From contig OZ253937.1 of the NCBI GenBank assembly GCA_965267185.1, forward strand, positions 1,798,001 through 1,862,000: a stretch of 64,000 bases of DNA. Reading direction: 5' to 3'. This stretch comes from G965267185 sp965267185 (lineage in GTDB: Bacteria > Pseudomonadota > Alphaproteobacteria > UBA6615). Positions 27,182-37,201 of this stretch are shown in pieces (position 1 is the first letter of the stretch; each line of letters starts with the position of its first letter). The translations under genes and the position numbers were made by a program. A model generated the notes under the pieces. The model had not been told where the DNA came from. It did not search any database and saw nothing but the letters and a program-made list of their open reading frames with translations.

Positions 27182-27214
27182 CATATATGTTACCCGACCA
27201 ATTTGGTCAAGTAA
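27182..27214 (-). promoter_or_regulatory. Promoter with IscR type-1-like operator for the cysE-iscR-suf operon
   Basis: On the minus strand TTGACC (27210-27205) and TATATG (27187-27182) are separated by 17 nt, a good sigma-70 promoter. The interval is spanned by a palindrome whose core GACCAATTTGGTC (plus strand, 27196-27208) is symmetrical. Aligned by eye to the 25-position E. coli type-1 IscR consensus over 27190-27214, 21 positions agree, and the four mismatches fall in symmetric pairs. Binding here would block RNA polymerase, as in E. coli iscR autorepression. Confidence 0.8.
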
Positions 27215-27302
27215 TTGGCTAAAATGCCCGGTTTGCTTTGATAAATAATTGAGTATATGGATTTAAACAGCTGGCGACGCGAAGCCGGCAACGAGGATAT
27301 GG

Positions 27303-27977
27303 ATGCCTGAAGTTATCATGAACGGACCGGAAGGCCGCCTCGAAGGGCGTTTCTACCCGGCCAAAGAGCCGAATTCCCCGGTTGCCATACTGCTGCATCC
27401 GCATCCGCAGCATGGCGGCTCGATGAATAACAAGGTCGTCTATCAGCTCTATCAGACCTTCGTAAATCGCGGATTTGCTACGTTGCGGTTCAATTTCCGC
27501 GGGGTCGGGCGTAGCCAGGGGACTTACGACCGCGGCGAAGGCGAGCTGTCGGATGCCGCCTCCGCGCTGGATTGGCTACAAAGCGTCCATACCGACGCTC
27601 CCCAATGCTGGATCGCCGGATTTTCGTTTGGCGCATGGATCGGCATGCAGCTCTTAATGCGGCGGCCTGAGATAAGTGGCTTCATATCCGTGTCGCCACC
27701 GGCAAACATGTACGACTTCTCGTTTCTCGCCCCCTGCCCGGCGTCGGGTTTGATCATCCATGGCGATAAAGACGAAATTGTGCCGCCGGAGTCGATCGAA
27801 GAAATGATCGCAAAGGTGGCTAAACAGCGCGATGTCGTTATCGACCGCAAGGTTATCGAAGGCGCCGACCATTTTTACGGCACGCAGCTCGAGGAACTCG
27901 ACGAAGCTGTCGTCGCCTACCTCGACCGGCGCATGAAAGAGATCGATGCCGAGTTGAGTAAGGCCGAAGAAGACTAA
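27303..27977 (+). CDS. Alpha/beta hydrolase of the COG2945 type
   Basis: 224 residues. Ser in GFSFGAWIG (about 107), Asp in HGDKDEIVPP and His in EGADHFY form the triad. HPHPQHGGSMNN near the N-terminus is typical of this family of small serine hydrolases of unknown substrate. It is divergent from cysE with 199 nt between. The same gene pair (this hydrolase and the iscR/suf operon) recurs in alphaproteobacteria as I remember it, but its role there is not known to me. Confidence 0.88.
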   Translation: MPEVIMNGPEGRLEGRFYPAKEPNSPVAILLHPHPQHGGSMNNKVVYQLYQTFVNRGFATLRFNFRGVGRSQGTYDRGEGELSDAASALDWLQSVHTDAPQCWIAGFSFGAWIGMQLLMRRPEISGFISVSPPANMYDFSFLAPCPASGLIIHGDKDEIVPPESIEEMIAKVAKQRDVVIDRKVIEGADHFYGTQLEELDEAVVAYLDRRMKEIDAELSKAEED

Positions 27978-28006
27978 GCGCTAATTCGCCGGTACCTAGG
28001 CGGTAC

Positions 28007-29110
28007 CTAATTGGCTCTATACAGGCGGCCGCCGGGCAATGGCTTAGGCACGCCGGTGGTCGATGGCCCGCTCAATGGCAATCCGCGAAGGTTCCGCACG
28101 GCCATATAGGCAAACGCCTGCGCTTCAATAACATCGCCATCCCAGCCAATTTGCTCTATGGCGATCACTTGTGCGTTCAGATGGCTTGCCAATGACTTCA
28201 TCAAAAACCCGTTGTGCCGGCCGCCGCCAGTCACAACCCAGCGGCCCGGCGGTTCCGGTAAATGCGCGCGCGCCCGTCCGATGGTCTCGATCGTAAACGC
28301 GGTCAGGGTTGCAGCGCCGTCAGCTGGCGACAGCCCCTCCAACACCGCCGTTGGAAAGGCATCGCGATCCAGGGATTTCGGGGGCGTCCGGTCGAAATAG
28401 GCGTTGTTCAACAGCGTTGCCAGGCACTTGGCGTTAACGGTCCCGCTCGCAGCGATTGCGCCGTCACGGTCAAAGGGTTGTCCGCAATGTGCGGATACCC
28501 AATCGTCGATCAACGCATTGCCGGGGCCCGTATCGAACGCCAACATATGGTCGAACACGGCCTCGTCTTGCCCCGACGCCTGTGCACCGATCCAGGTTAC
28601 ATTCCCGACGCCCCCGATATTCAGAATACAGACGGGCCGGTCGTCGGGTGCAATCGCGGCGTGAAAAATCGGCGCAAACGGCGCACCCTCGCCGCCGGCG
28701 GCGACGTCATCAGTGCGAAAGTCGGAAACGACATCGATACCGGCGAGCGACGCAAGCTGCGCCGCGTTGCCGATTTGCCAGGTTCGGTGCCGCTCGGGCT
28801 CGTGCAGGATGGTGTGGCCATGAAAACCCAACACGGAAACCTTATCCGGCGATACCGAAGAGGCTTTGAGCAAATCGCCCACGGCATCGGCATGGCGTTT
28901 CGTCAAAGTCTCCGCAACCCGGTCAACCGAGTTCCCGCCGCCCAAGACGCTTCGCAGTTCGCGGCGAAACTCCGGCGGATAGGGGATTGATAGGTTGGCA
29001 ATCGGCTCGATGGCACCCGCACCATCGGTTCGCACCATCGCAGCGTCGATACCATCCATCGATGTGCCGCTCATCAGGCCAATCGAGATTATCGGCATTG
29101 TCTGTTCCAT
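28007..29110 (-). CDS. anmK: Anhydro-N-acetylmuramic acid kinase AnmK
   Basis: 367 residues (363 from MPIISIG). The N-terminal GLMSGTSMDGIDA is the phosphate-binding signature; ILNIGGVGNVTW and the GPGNALIDDW stretch complete the ASKHA-type kinase fold. AnmK phosphorylates and opens 1,6-anhydro-MurNAc from cell-wall turnover. It converges with the alpha/beta hydrolase (29 nt between stops) and diverges from tyrS, a common pairing. Confidence 0.95.
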   Translation of the reverse strand: MEQTMPIISIGLMSGTSMDGIDAAMVRTDGAGAIEPIANLSIPYPPEFRRELRSVLGGGNSVDRVAETLTKRHADAVGDLLKASSVSPDKVSVLGFHGHTILHEPERHRTWQIGNAAQLASLAGIDVVSDFRTDDVAAGGEGAPFAPIFHAAIAPDDRPVCILNIGGVGNVTWIGAQASGQDEAVFDHMLAFDTGPGNALIDDWVSAHCGQPFDRDGAIAASGTVNAKCLATLLNNAYFDRTPPKSLDRDAFPTAVLEGLSPADGAATLTAFTIETIGRARAHLPEPPGRWVVTGGGRHNGFLMKSLASHLNAQVIAIEQIGWDGDVIEAQAFAYMAVRNLRGLPLSGPSTTGVPKPLPGGRLYRAN

Positions 29111-29243
29111 AAACGGTCTCGCTGAGCTCTGGCGGTGTTTCGATCAACGTGTAGAAGATATACACCAGCCGGGTGTAGGTGTGATAAGAGCCTGTCACGC
29201 AGAACGCTAGCCTTTTAACGCACACGAAAAGCCGCCCCGGACC

Positions 29244-30497
29244 ATGCCCGCACTCAAGTCAGATTTCCTGAACGTCATCAGCGAGCGTGGATACCTGCAC
29301 CAGTGCACGGACCTGGAACAACTCGACACTTTGGCCGCCGACGGAATGCTTACTGCTTACGTCGGCTACGATGCGACCGCCGACAGCCTGCATATCGGCA
29401 ATCTCGTATCGATTATGAAGCTGTACTGGATGCAGCAAACCGGCCACCGGCCCATCGTGTTGATGGGCGGCGGCACGACCAAAGTCGGCGACCCCTCCGG
29501 CCGCGACGAAACCCGCCGTTTGCTGAGTGACGAACAGATCAACACCAACATTTCGAGCATCAGGCGCACTTTCGACCGTTTCCTGACCTTCGGCGACAGC
29601 GGCGCTGACGCGCTCATGGTGAACAACGCCGACTGGCTCGACGAGCTTCAGTACATTCCGTTTTTGCGCGATGTCGGCCAGCACTTCACCATCAACCGCA
29701 TGCTGACCTTCGACTCCGTCAAGCTGCGGCTCGACCGGGAACAGCCGCTCACTTTCCTCGAATTCAATTACATGATCTTGCAAGCCTACGATTTCGTCGA
29801 ACTAGCGCGGCGTCACGACTGTGTGCTGCAAATGGGCGGATCGGACCAGTGGGGGAATATCGTCAACGGTGTGGAGTTGGGCCGTCGGGTCGCTCAAAAA
29901 TCGCTATACGGTCTGACCACACCGCTGATAACAACCGCCTCCGGCGCCAAGATGGGAAAAACCGCCGCCGGCGCCGTATGGCTCAGCGCCGAGCGCTTCA
30001 GCCCCTACGACTACTGGCAATTTTGGCGCAACACCGAAGACGCTGATGTCGGGCGCTTTTTGCGCTTGTTCACAACGCTGCCGCTCGGTGAAATCGCCCG
30101 GCTGGAAGCGCTCAAGGATGCCGAGATCAACAACGCCAAGAAAATCCTTGCCACCGAAGCGACCCGGCTCCTGCATGGTTCGAAAGCCGCCGAAACGGCT
30201 GCCGAGACCGCGCGGCAGACCTTCGAGGCCGGCACGGTAGCGGAGTCGCTCCCGACAATCGAAGTATCGCGCGACGACCTCGCCACGGGGATGGCCGTAT
30301 TTGCCCTACTGACCCAAGCGGGCCTCACCACCTCGAACAGCGAGGCCCGGCGCTTGATCAAAGGCGGCGGTTGCAAGATCAACGACGTCGCCGTCACGGA
30401 CGAGAAAGCGGAGGTCGGGCTCGACGCACTCGACGAAGACGGTGTTCTAAAGTTATCGGCTGGCAAGAAACGGCACGTTCTCGTGCGGCCCGCCTAA
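29244..30497 (+). CDS. tyrS: Tyrosyl-tRNA synthetase
   Basis: 417 residues. Class I HIGH motif as LHIGN (about 50-54), the KMSKS-type loop as AKMGKT, and a C-terminal S4 RNA-binding domain (about 345-410: [16 protein letters not shown]). It charges tRNA-Tyr. The AnmK-TyrS divergent arrangement suggests a promoter region in 29111-29243. Confidence 0.97.
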   Translation: MPALKSDFLNVISERGYLHQCTDLEQLDTLAADGMLTAYVGYDATADSLHIGNLVSIMKLYWMQQTGHRPIVLMGGGTTKVGDPSGRDETRRLLSDEQINTNISSIRRTFDRFLTFGDSGADALMVNNADWLDELQYIPFLRDVGQHFTINRMLTFDSVKLRLDREQPLTFLEFNYMILQAYDFVELARRHDCVLQMGGSDQWGNIVNGVELGRRVAQKSLYGLTTPLITTASGAKMGKTAAGAVWLSAERFSPYDYWQFWRNTEDADVGRFLRLFTTLPLGEIARLEALKDAEINNAKKILATEATRLLHGSKAAETAAETARQTFEAGTVAESLPTIEVSRDDLATGMAVFALLTQAGLTTSNSEARRLIKGGGCKINDVAVTDEKAEVGLDALDEDGVLKLSAGKKRHVLVRPA

Positions 30498-30506
30498 CGG
30501 CAGCAG

Positions 30507-33500
30507 TTATTCGCCGGGCGGTGGCGGCGTCGGCTGCTCGGTCGACCCTTCATCGAGCCCCTTGCCGTCGCCGAAACCGGAAAACGCCTTACGAAAGACA
30601 CCGGGCACGAGAGCGGTTAACGGATTGACCGAAACGCCCGGGTCCTCCAACGGCCCCTTCACACCGAAGGACACGGCAATAATCCCATCGCCGATTATTT
30701 CGCTGACTAGCGGTATGTTTCCGAGAATCGAATTGATCACGTTGGCGGGCGCGATCTCGCCCTTGAGGTCGATCTCGTCGGATTTTCGGTCGATGCTGCC
30801 GGAGCCAATAATGCCAACGCCGGCGCCGCGCGCTTTGGCGTTGCCGATTTTGATTTCCGCTTCGTTCACCTCGAAAGGCACCTCGGCGCGCCGCATGGTT
30901 ATGCCGGTACCCGTGACGGCGTCGGAGATACCGCTGAGAGAGGCAAGCGAAAGGACGCGCACCGCCACCGAGCTTTCGTTGACCCTGAAATCCGTTAAGT
31001 CCAGCTGCCCGGCGAATGTTTCGTTCGTAAACGTGCCGTCAACGCGCAACGCGCCGCCTTCAATGGTTTTGATCCAATCTAGAGCCCTCAGGAGGCCGCC
31101 ACCGTCATCGGACTCGATGCGCACGGTGCGGTTTGCCTCTACGGTATTGAGTTGCAGATTGATATTCGGCCCGCTCGACAAGGTTCCCCTCAGGTCGATA
31201 TCCGACCAATCCTCTCCATTATGGGCAAGCCGGCCGACGGGATTCTGTAAAACAGTCTCCTCGCCCAATCGGATAGCGCGCAGCGGATTCTGCGGATCGA
31301 AACGCACCCGCATTGCCGGTGTTTCGCCGTCCCCTTCTGCGAAGGCGTCCTTGACGGGCAGTCGGAGATCCAATTTTTCACCGCCCATCAAAACATCGGG
31401 GACCCCGTCGTCGCCAAAGGCGATGCGTAGCGACAAGTTGGTTTCACCCACCACAAGGCGCTGAAAGTCGAGTTCCGACACCTCCAAACCGTCTCCACCA
31501 CCCGTAAGGGTCGCGCGGCCTTCGGCCAGGAACTCGCTGGTCTCGACGGCAAACTTGGAGATTTCGCGCAATGACCCGTCCTGACCGCTGAACTCCACTG
31601 AGCCGGTGCCCGGCTGACCAGGAGCTTTTTGCCAGCCAAAATCCTCTAGCGACATTGTTGCGTCGTTGAGGTTAAGGCTCGCCGCACCCAGAATGGCGCC
31701 ATCGGTTGCGATCTCGTAAGTGAGTCCTACACCCACGGGGCCTTGAAGAAGGGCCCCGGCGTCGAGCCCAAACGTCTGCCGCGCGGCATCATCGAGTATC
31801 GCTTGAACCTCGTATCGGGTACGCAGTTTCGTCGCATCGGTAAAATTTTCGGTCCATGTAAGATTTACGGGTATTCCCGCCAGCGCGCCCTCACCAGTGG
31901 CGATCAGCCGCTGGGTATCGACCGAGAGGTCGAAATTGCCGTCGGTAATGTTGGCGCCAAAAACACCAGCAGGTGAGCTTAGGTTTTCCAGGCGCGCGGA
32001 TGCCGCAACCTCGACCTCGTCGACCGAAAGCGCATCGAGCAACGGAAACTTGAACACGACCTTCGTCGTCTGAGTGCCGCTTGCCTGCGCCGGATCGATA
32101 CCAAAAGGCGATATGAAGTTCAGAGGTTTCTCATCCAGCAGGGCCAACGTCGCCCCGGTCGGGCCAGCGATCGTGACGTCGATATGGGCGACCTCGATTG
32201 GCGCCGGACCGGTAAGCCCCCTTATGGCGACGGTCCCGCCCCCTACCTTCAGGTCACCAAGGTGCGCCTCACGGATATCGAACACCAGATCGACACCATC
32301 GAAACGGCCCACGGCAGACACGCCCTGAACCGGCGTCATCGGACGCAGGTAGTGAACGGTCGCGCCCTCGAGATCGATTTGCCCCGCCGACTCGCGCAGG
32401 ACTACCGCCTCGATATCATCGGCGCGTGTTGTGCCCGATAACGCAAAGCTCGCCGAATTGACGGCGCCGTCTTTGATATTTTTCGTAATCCAAGCACGCG
32501 GATTAACCGCGACCCCGGATGGCCACAGTCGAGATAGATCATTGATGGGGAGAGTATCGGCGCGCGCGTTGAGCTGAAACTCGATCGACTCATCCCGGCG
32601 ATTAATCGTGCCGTTCAACATGGCAACAGGCCCGCCCAGATCGACTACTGCCTCATCGATGATCAAACTGTTCAGCGCGTCGGCGGCGCGGCCCCGCAGC
32701 GCTAACTGGGTGACCGTCAGCGGTTCGGAATAAAACTCGGGCAACTCGATTTCACCAGCACCGCTAATCAAATCGAAGTTGAGGTCCGCTGTTTCCAGCG
32801 ACGCCGACAAAGATACCGCGAGTGTACCTGACACCGGTAATTTAAGCCGGTCGAGATCACTCAAGCGCGGATCTAAGGACGCCACGGCCGCCGGCGACAC
32901 ATCGTCGAATGATACAAGAATCTCAAGCGACCCGTCGGGCGCCTTTAACTCGCCCACCACCTCGAAACGGACAGGGCCACCTCCCAGATCGAAGGTTATA
33001 GTGCCCTCGGCAGCGATACCTCTCTCGTTGCGTTCCAGAGAGATGTCGGCACGCTGGGCCGTCCAATTTCGCTCCGCCTGCCGGTCTTCGAAGTCGATCA
33101 GCGCGCTCACAACCGACACCCGGCGCAAATAACCGGTGGAGGAATTCGGGTCGGGTTCCTGCAGAAGCAAATCGATCAGTTGCATACCGCCACGGCCTGA
33201 CTGACCATTCCCCGGAGTTACGCCAAAGCCGGCGATCATCTCACCGTCCGCCGTGCGCACCACCCGTAAGCGGGGGCCGAACAGCTCGAGCCCCGTTGGC
33301 GCAACGAGTCCGCGCAACAACGCCCGCAAGCTGAATTGCACCGACATTTCCGGCACGGCGGCGGCCACTTCGCCGTCGCTATCGAGAACTTCGAGGCCGA
33401 CGGCGCGCAGATCGAGGCTGCGTTCAAGGCCAGCCCAAGTGAGGACGGTGTCGTGCAAGCGCACTTGGACCCCGTTCGGTCCGCCGCTCAGAGATTCCTC

Positions 33501-33635
33501 AACATAAGGCGTAAGGAAACCCAGATGAATCGGTCCACGGCTGAGTTGCCACGCCGCTACGGCCGCAAACACGACGGCACCGAGCAAGGTGGCGGCTAGA
33601 AACAGGAGTAGAAACTTCGAACTTCGAACGATCAC
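30507..33635 (-). CDS. AsmA/YhdP-like envelope protein (DUF3971 and AsmA C-terminal domain)
   Basis: 1042 residues from a GTG at 33635 (VIVRSSKFLLL), or 1062 from an ATG at 33695. One N-terminal membrane helix is followed by about 950 residues of repeated beta-strands. The N-terminal domain resembles DUF3971; the C-terminal region (about 900-1030, with GSIDRKSDEIDLKGEI and ISVNP-like strands) resembles AsmA_2. Family members such as YhdP, TamB and AsmA form bridges for phospholipid movement between membranes. The shorter start is preferred because a 14-bp inverted repeat fills the region between the two starts. It is divergent from glnE by 96 nt with the shorter start. Confidence 0.85.
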   Translation of the reverse strand: MIVRSSKFLLLFLAATLLGAVVFAAVAAWQLSRGPIHLGFLTPYVEESLSGGPNGVQVRLHDTVLTWAGLERSLDLRAVGLEVLDSDGEVAAAVPEMSVQFSLRALLRGLVAPTGLELFGPRLRVVRTADGEMIAGFGVTPGNGQSGRGGMQLIDLLLQEPDPNSSTGYLRRVSVVSALIDFEDRQAERNWTAQRADISLERNERGIAAEGTITFDLGGGPVRFEVVGELKAPDGSLEILVSFDDVSPAAVASLDPRLSDLDRLKLPVSGTLAVSLSASLETADLNFDLISGAGEIELPEFYSEPLTVTQLALRGRAADALNSLIIDEAVVDLGGPVAMLNGTINRRDESIEFQLNARADTLPINDLSRLWPSGVAVNPRAWITKNIKDGAVNSASFALSGTTRADDIEAVVLRESAGQIDLEGATVHYLRPMTPVQGVSAVGRFDGVDLVFDIREAHLGDLKVGGGTVAIRGLTGPAPIEVAHIDVTIAGPTGATLALLDEKPLNFISPFGIDPAQASGTQTTKVVFKFPLLDALSVDEVEVAASARLENLSSPAGVFGANITDGNFDLSVDTQRLIATGEGALAGIPVNLTWTENFTDATKLRTRYEVQAILDDAARQTFGLDAGALLQGPVGVGLTYEIATDGAILGAASLNLNDATMSLEDFGWQKAPGQPGTGSVEFSGQDGSLREISKFAVETSEFLAEGRATLTGGGDGLEVSELDFQRLVVGETNLSLRIAFGDDGVPDVLMGGEKLDLRLPVKDAFAEGDGETPAMRVRFDPQNPLRAIRLGEETVLQNPVGRLAHNGEDWSDIDLRGTLSSGPNINLQLNTVEANRTVRIESDDGGGLLRALDWIKTIEGGALRVDGTFTNETFAGQLDLTDFRVNESSVAVRVLSLASLSGISDAVTGTGITMRRAEVPFEVNEAEIKIGNAKARGAGVGIIGSGSIDRKSDEIDLKGEIAPANVINSILGNIPLVSEIIGDGIIAVSFGVKGPLEDPGVSVNPLTALVPGVFRKAFSGFGDGKGLDEGSTEQPTPPPPGE

Positions 33636-33646
33636 CCAACACCATC

Positions 33647-33679
33647 CCGCACCGCGATCGTTATACGATCGCGGTGCGG
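33647..33679. repeat. Perfect 14-bp inverted repeat between the AsmA-like gene and glnE
   Basis: Arms CCGCACCGCGATCG (33647-33660) and CGATCGCGGTGCGG (33666-33679) are exactly complementary with a TTATA loop. A long GC-rich stem in a divergent promoter region is not a terminator. It lies 12 nt upstream of the GTG start of the AsmA-like gene, or inside its coding region if the ATG at 33695 is used, so it could fold in the mRNA leader and limit translation, or act as a DNA operator. Confidence 0.8.
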
Positions 33680-33731
33680 CCTTGACCCGACCCACGCCAT
33701 ACAGCAGTCTGCCGGAAAATCAAACTGTGCC

Positions 33732-36700
33732 ATGCGCTTTACTCTCGCGGCAGATCTCGCAAGACATCCTCTTCCCGCCGACCCCGAACGACTCGCGTTG
33801 GGGATCGAGCGCTTTCGCGAGGCTGCCGACCGGACCGATGATGCGGCCATCCACCGGTTCACCCGCGACGTTTTCGCCAACGAAGCGACGTCCAAAGTAC
33901 TCGAGGCGGTATTTGGCAGCAGCCCCTTTCTCACGCAATGCATCATCCAAGATGTGGGGTTTGTAACCGCGTTATTCGAGGCCGGACCAGATCAAGCCTT
34001 CGATATGACGATGGCGGAACTGTTGGAAGCCGAAGCGCAGACTGACAATGCGGCGGTTGCAACGGCCTTGCGCACCGCCAAGCGGCGCGTTGCCTTGTTG
34101 ATCGCGCTCGCCGACATCGCCGGTCAATGGCCGCTTGAAACGGTGACGGCCCAGCTAAGCCGATTCTGCGACCGGGCGCTTTCGGTGGCGCTGCGGCATC
34201 TAATGCGGGGCGCCCACGCCGCCGGTGCTATCGAGCTGCCCGATCTCGACAACGCCGATCAGAATTGCGGCCTATTCATATTGGGTATGGGTAAACTCGG
34301 GGCATTTGAACTCAACTACTCCAGCGATATCGACCTTATCGTTCTCTACGATCCGGATTCGGTTAGCACCAGCGACGCCGACAAATTGCAGTCGACGTTC
34401 GTGCGGCTCACCCGCAACCTGGTGCGTCTGATGGACGAGCGGACCGGTGACGGCTACGTCTTTCGCACCGATCTGCGGTTGCGTCCCGATCCGGGCGCAA
34501 CCCCGGTCGCGCTGTCGACCATGGCGGCCGAAACCTACTACGAGAGCCTTGGCCAGAACTGGGAACGGGCGGCAATGATCAAGGCACGTGTCGTGGCCGG
34601 TGATCACGCCGCCGGCACCCATTTTTTGCACGCCTTGCGCCCATTTATCTGGCGCCGCCATCTGGATTTCGCCGCGATACAAGATATCCACTCGATCAAA
34701 CGTCAGATTCACGCCCATAAGGGCGGCAGTACGGTCGCTGTTGCTGGCCACAACATTAAGCTCGGGCGCGGCGGTATCCGCGAAGTCGAATTCTTCGCCC
34801 AGACTCAGCAGCTGATCTGGGGCGGCCGAGATCCATCGCTGCGCGCACCCAGCACAACAGACGCCATTCGCGCTCTCGTCGCCGCCGAGCGGGTGACCGA
34901 AAAAACCGGCGGGGAGATGATCTCGGCCTACCGCTTCCTGCGCCGCCTCGAGCACAGGCTGCAGATGGTCGACGATCAGCAAACCCATTCTCTGCCGGAC
35001 GACGATGCCGGATTAGCGTGCATCGCAACATTCTTGGGCTACCCCGACCGGGAGAGTTTCGAAGGAGAACTGCTGGGCCATCTGCGGACCGTCGAGAATC
35101 ACTACGCCGAATTGTTCGAAGAGTCGCCGTCGCTCGGCGGCGCCGGCGTCCTGGTGTTTACCGGCGCCGAAGACCATCCCGACACGCTGAACACATTGGC
35201 GGGCATGGGTTTCTCGGATACCGAGACCATCTCAGCAACAATCCGCGGTTGGCACCATGGCCGCTACCGCGCCACTCGCAGCACCCGCGCGCGCGAAATT
35301 CTCACCGAGCTGATGCCGACCTTGCTCACCGTGCTGGGGCAAACCGCCAACCCAGATATCGCCTTTCGCCGGTTCGATGAAATGCTGGCCGGGCTACCGG
35401 CAGGGGTTCAGCTTTTCTCGCTCTTCCTCGCGAACCCGGGGATCCTCAACCTGGTGGCCGAAATCGTTGGCGGGTCGCCGCGGCTGGCCGAGATATTGAG
35501 CCGGAATCCGCTGTTGCTCGATGGCGTACTCGACGCCGACTTCAAAGAACTGCCCGATGCGCCGTCGATGCAGGCCAGTCTTGGCGAGAACCTGCGCCAG
35601 GCTGGTGATATGCAGGACGTTCTCGACATCGTGCGCCGCTGGGCAAACGACGAGAAGTTTCGCGTCGGCGTGCAGATCCTACGCAACGAGACCGACATCG
35701 ACCGCGCGGGATTGGCGTTCTCCGATATCGCCGACACCGCGATCAGCATGCTGCTGCCTTTGGTCGAGCAGGAATTTACTATTCAGCATGGACACTGCCC
35801 CGGCGATGGTTTCGCCGTTTTGGGGCTGGGAAAACTCGGTGGCCGGGAGCTTTCGGCGACATCGGATCTCGACCTGGTGTTCCTTTATGACGCTCCGGAC
35901 GACACGGACGAGCCCGCCGCCTCGGACGGCCCCAAGCCACTGTCGTTACCCCATTACTACCAACGCCTGGGCCAACGCTTGATCAACGCTCTTACGGCGA
36001 TGACCAGCGAAGGTGGCCTCTTCGAGGTCGATATGCGTCTGCGCCCTTCGGGCAACGCCGGACCGCTCGCCGTCAGCCTTGCGACCTTCGCGCAGTATCA
36101 GAGCGAAAGCGCTTGGACATGGGAACACTTGGCTCTCACACGGGCGCGCGTCGTATTCGCCAAGCCGGCATTCGCATCACGGATCGACGCTGCGATCTGC
36201 GACGCGCTCGCCGCCGAGCGGCAACCGGATGATCTATTGCTGGCGGTCTCCGATATGCGCCACCGTCACGCGCAGGAACACACTGCGAAGTCTATCTGGC
36301 AGGTAAAGCATTTGCGCGGTGGCCTAGTCGATTGCGAATTCATCTGCCAGTACTTGCAACTCCAACACGCCCATGAGAATCCCGATATTCTCGATACCGG
36401 AACCGTCACCGCCTACAACAATCTGGCGAATGCCGGACTGCTCGAACGCGGCGTAGCCGACCAACTCATTGAAGCGACGCGGCTATGGCGGCGCCTCCAA
36501 GGGCTGTTGCGAATTACCATTGAGACCGACTCTGTGCCCGATGAGTTTCCCGCTCCCTTGCGCGCCACCCTCGCCGCCGCCGGCGGTGCGGTTGATTTTA
36601 CAGCCCTCGAAACCAAAATGACGGAAACCGCCGAGCGCACGCTTGGTTACTACAATCAACTCATCGAAAAGCCGGCTGACGCGATCCGCGCCAAGAAGGA

Positions 36701-36740
36701 CCCGTCCGGCAAAAGTCAGGATAAGGAGCAGATATCATGA
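33732..36740 (+). CDS. glnE: Bifunctional glutamine synthetase adenylyltransferase/adenylyl-removing enzyme
   Basis: 1002 residues, two nucleotidyltransferase domains. The N-terminal half holds the deadenylylase with GMGKLGAFELNYSSDIDLI (about 184-202); the C-terminal half holds the adenylylase with GLGKLGGRELSATSDLDLVF (about 697-716). GlnE modifies glutamine synthetase in response to PII and nitrogen status. It is followed by bcp with a 4-nt ATGA overlap. The start at 33732 agrees with homologues as far as I can tell. Confidence 0.96.
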   Translation: MRFTLAADLARHPLPADPERLALGIERFREAADRTDDAAIHRFTRDVFANEATSKVLEAVFGSSPFLTQCIIQDVGFVTALFEAGPDQAFDMTMAELLEAEAQTDNAAVATALRTAKRRVALLIALADIAGQWPLETVTAQLSRFCDRALSVALRHLMRGAHAAGAIELPDLDNADQNCGLFILGMGKLGAFELNYSSDIDLIVLYDPDSVSTSDADKLQSTFVRLTRNLVRLMDERTGDGYVFRTDLRLRPDPGATPVALSTMAAETYYESLGQNWERAAMIKARVVAGDHAAGTHFLHALRPFIWRRHLDFAAIQDIHSIKRQIHAHKGGSTVAVAGHNIKLGRGGIREVEFFAQTQQLIWGGRDPSLRAPSTTDAIRALVAAERVTEKTGGEMISAYRFLRRLEHRLQMVDDQQTHSLPDDDAGLACIATFLGYPDRESFEGELLGHLRTVENHYAELFEESPSLGGAGVLVFTGAEDHPDTLNTLAGMGFSDTETISATIRGWHHGRYRATRSTRAREILTELMPTLLTVLGQTANPDIAFRRFDEMLAGLPAGVQLFSLFLANPGILNLVAEIVGGSPRLAEILSRNPLLLDGVLDADFKELPDAPSMQASLGENLRQAGDMQDVLDIVRRWANDEKFRVGVQILRNETDIDRAGLAFSDIADTAISMLLPLVEQEFTIQHGHCPGDGFAVLGLGKLGGRELSATSDLDLVFLYDAPDDTDEPAASDGPKPLSLPHYYQRLGQRLINALTAMTSEGGLFEVDMRLRPSGNAGPLAVSLATFAQYQSESAWTWEHLALTRARVVFAKPAFASRIDAAICDALAAERQPDDLLLAVSDMRHRHAQEHTAKSIWQVKHLRGGLVDCEFICQYLQLQHAHENPDILDTGTVTAYNNLANAGLLERGVADQLIEATRLWRRLQGLLRITIETDSVPDEFPAPLRATLAAAGGAVDFTALETKMTETAERTLGYYNQLIEKPADAIRAKKDPSGKSQDKEQIS

Positions 36741-37201
36741 GCGTTTCGGAAGGTGACAAGGCGCCTGCCTTCAGCATGACCACCGACGGCGGCGGCACGG
36801 TCGCCTTGAAGGACCTCAAGGGTCAGCCTGTGGTGCTCTACTTCTACCCGAAGGACGATACGCCGGGCTGCACCAAGGAAGCCTGCGCGTTTCGCGATCT
36901 CATGCCAGACTTCAGCGGCATCGATGCCGCGATCGTTGGAGTTTCGAAAGATAGCGTGAAACGGCACGACAACTTCAAAGCCAAATATGACCTGCCTTTC
37001 ACCCTGGCAAGCGACGAGGATGGCAGCGTCTGCGACGCCTACGGGACCTGGGTTCAGAAGAAAATGTATGGCCGCGAATATATGGGCATCGAGCGGGCGA
37101 CCTTCCTGATCGATGCCAAGGGTAAGATCGCCAAGGTCTGGCGCAAGGTAAAGGTCGCGGGGCACGCCGAAGAGGTGCTCGAAAGCGTAAAGTCTCTTTG
37201 A
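36737..37201 (+). CDS. bcp: Peroxiredoxin Bcp
   Basis: 154 residues, AhpC/TSA fold. DTPGCTKEACAFRD gives the peroxidatic Cys45 and a resolving Cys50, the atypical 2-Cys arrangement of E. coli BCP. It reduces organic hydroperoxides with thioredoxin. It overlaps glnE by 4 nt and is itself overlapped by 4 nt (TTGA) by the next gene, so the three are one translation-coupled operon. Confidence 0.96.
   Translation: MSVSEGDKAPAFSMTTDGGGTVALKDLKGQPVVLYFYPKDDTPGCTKEACAFRDLMPDFSGIDAAIVGVSKDSVKRHDNFKAKYDLPFTLASDEDGSVCDAYGTWVQKKMYGREYMGIERATFLIDAKGKIAKVWRKVKVAGHAEEVLESVKSL

Noticed and set aside
27991..28007. GGTACC repeated 5 nt apart as a terminator between the hydrolase and anmK
   Set aside because: The stem is only 6 bp, has no T-run, and overlaps the anmK stop codon.
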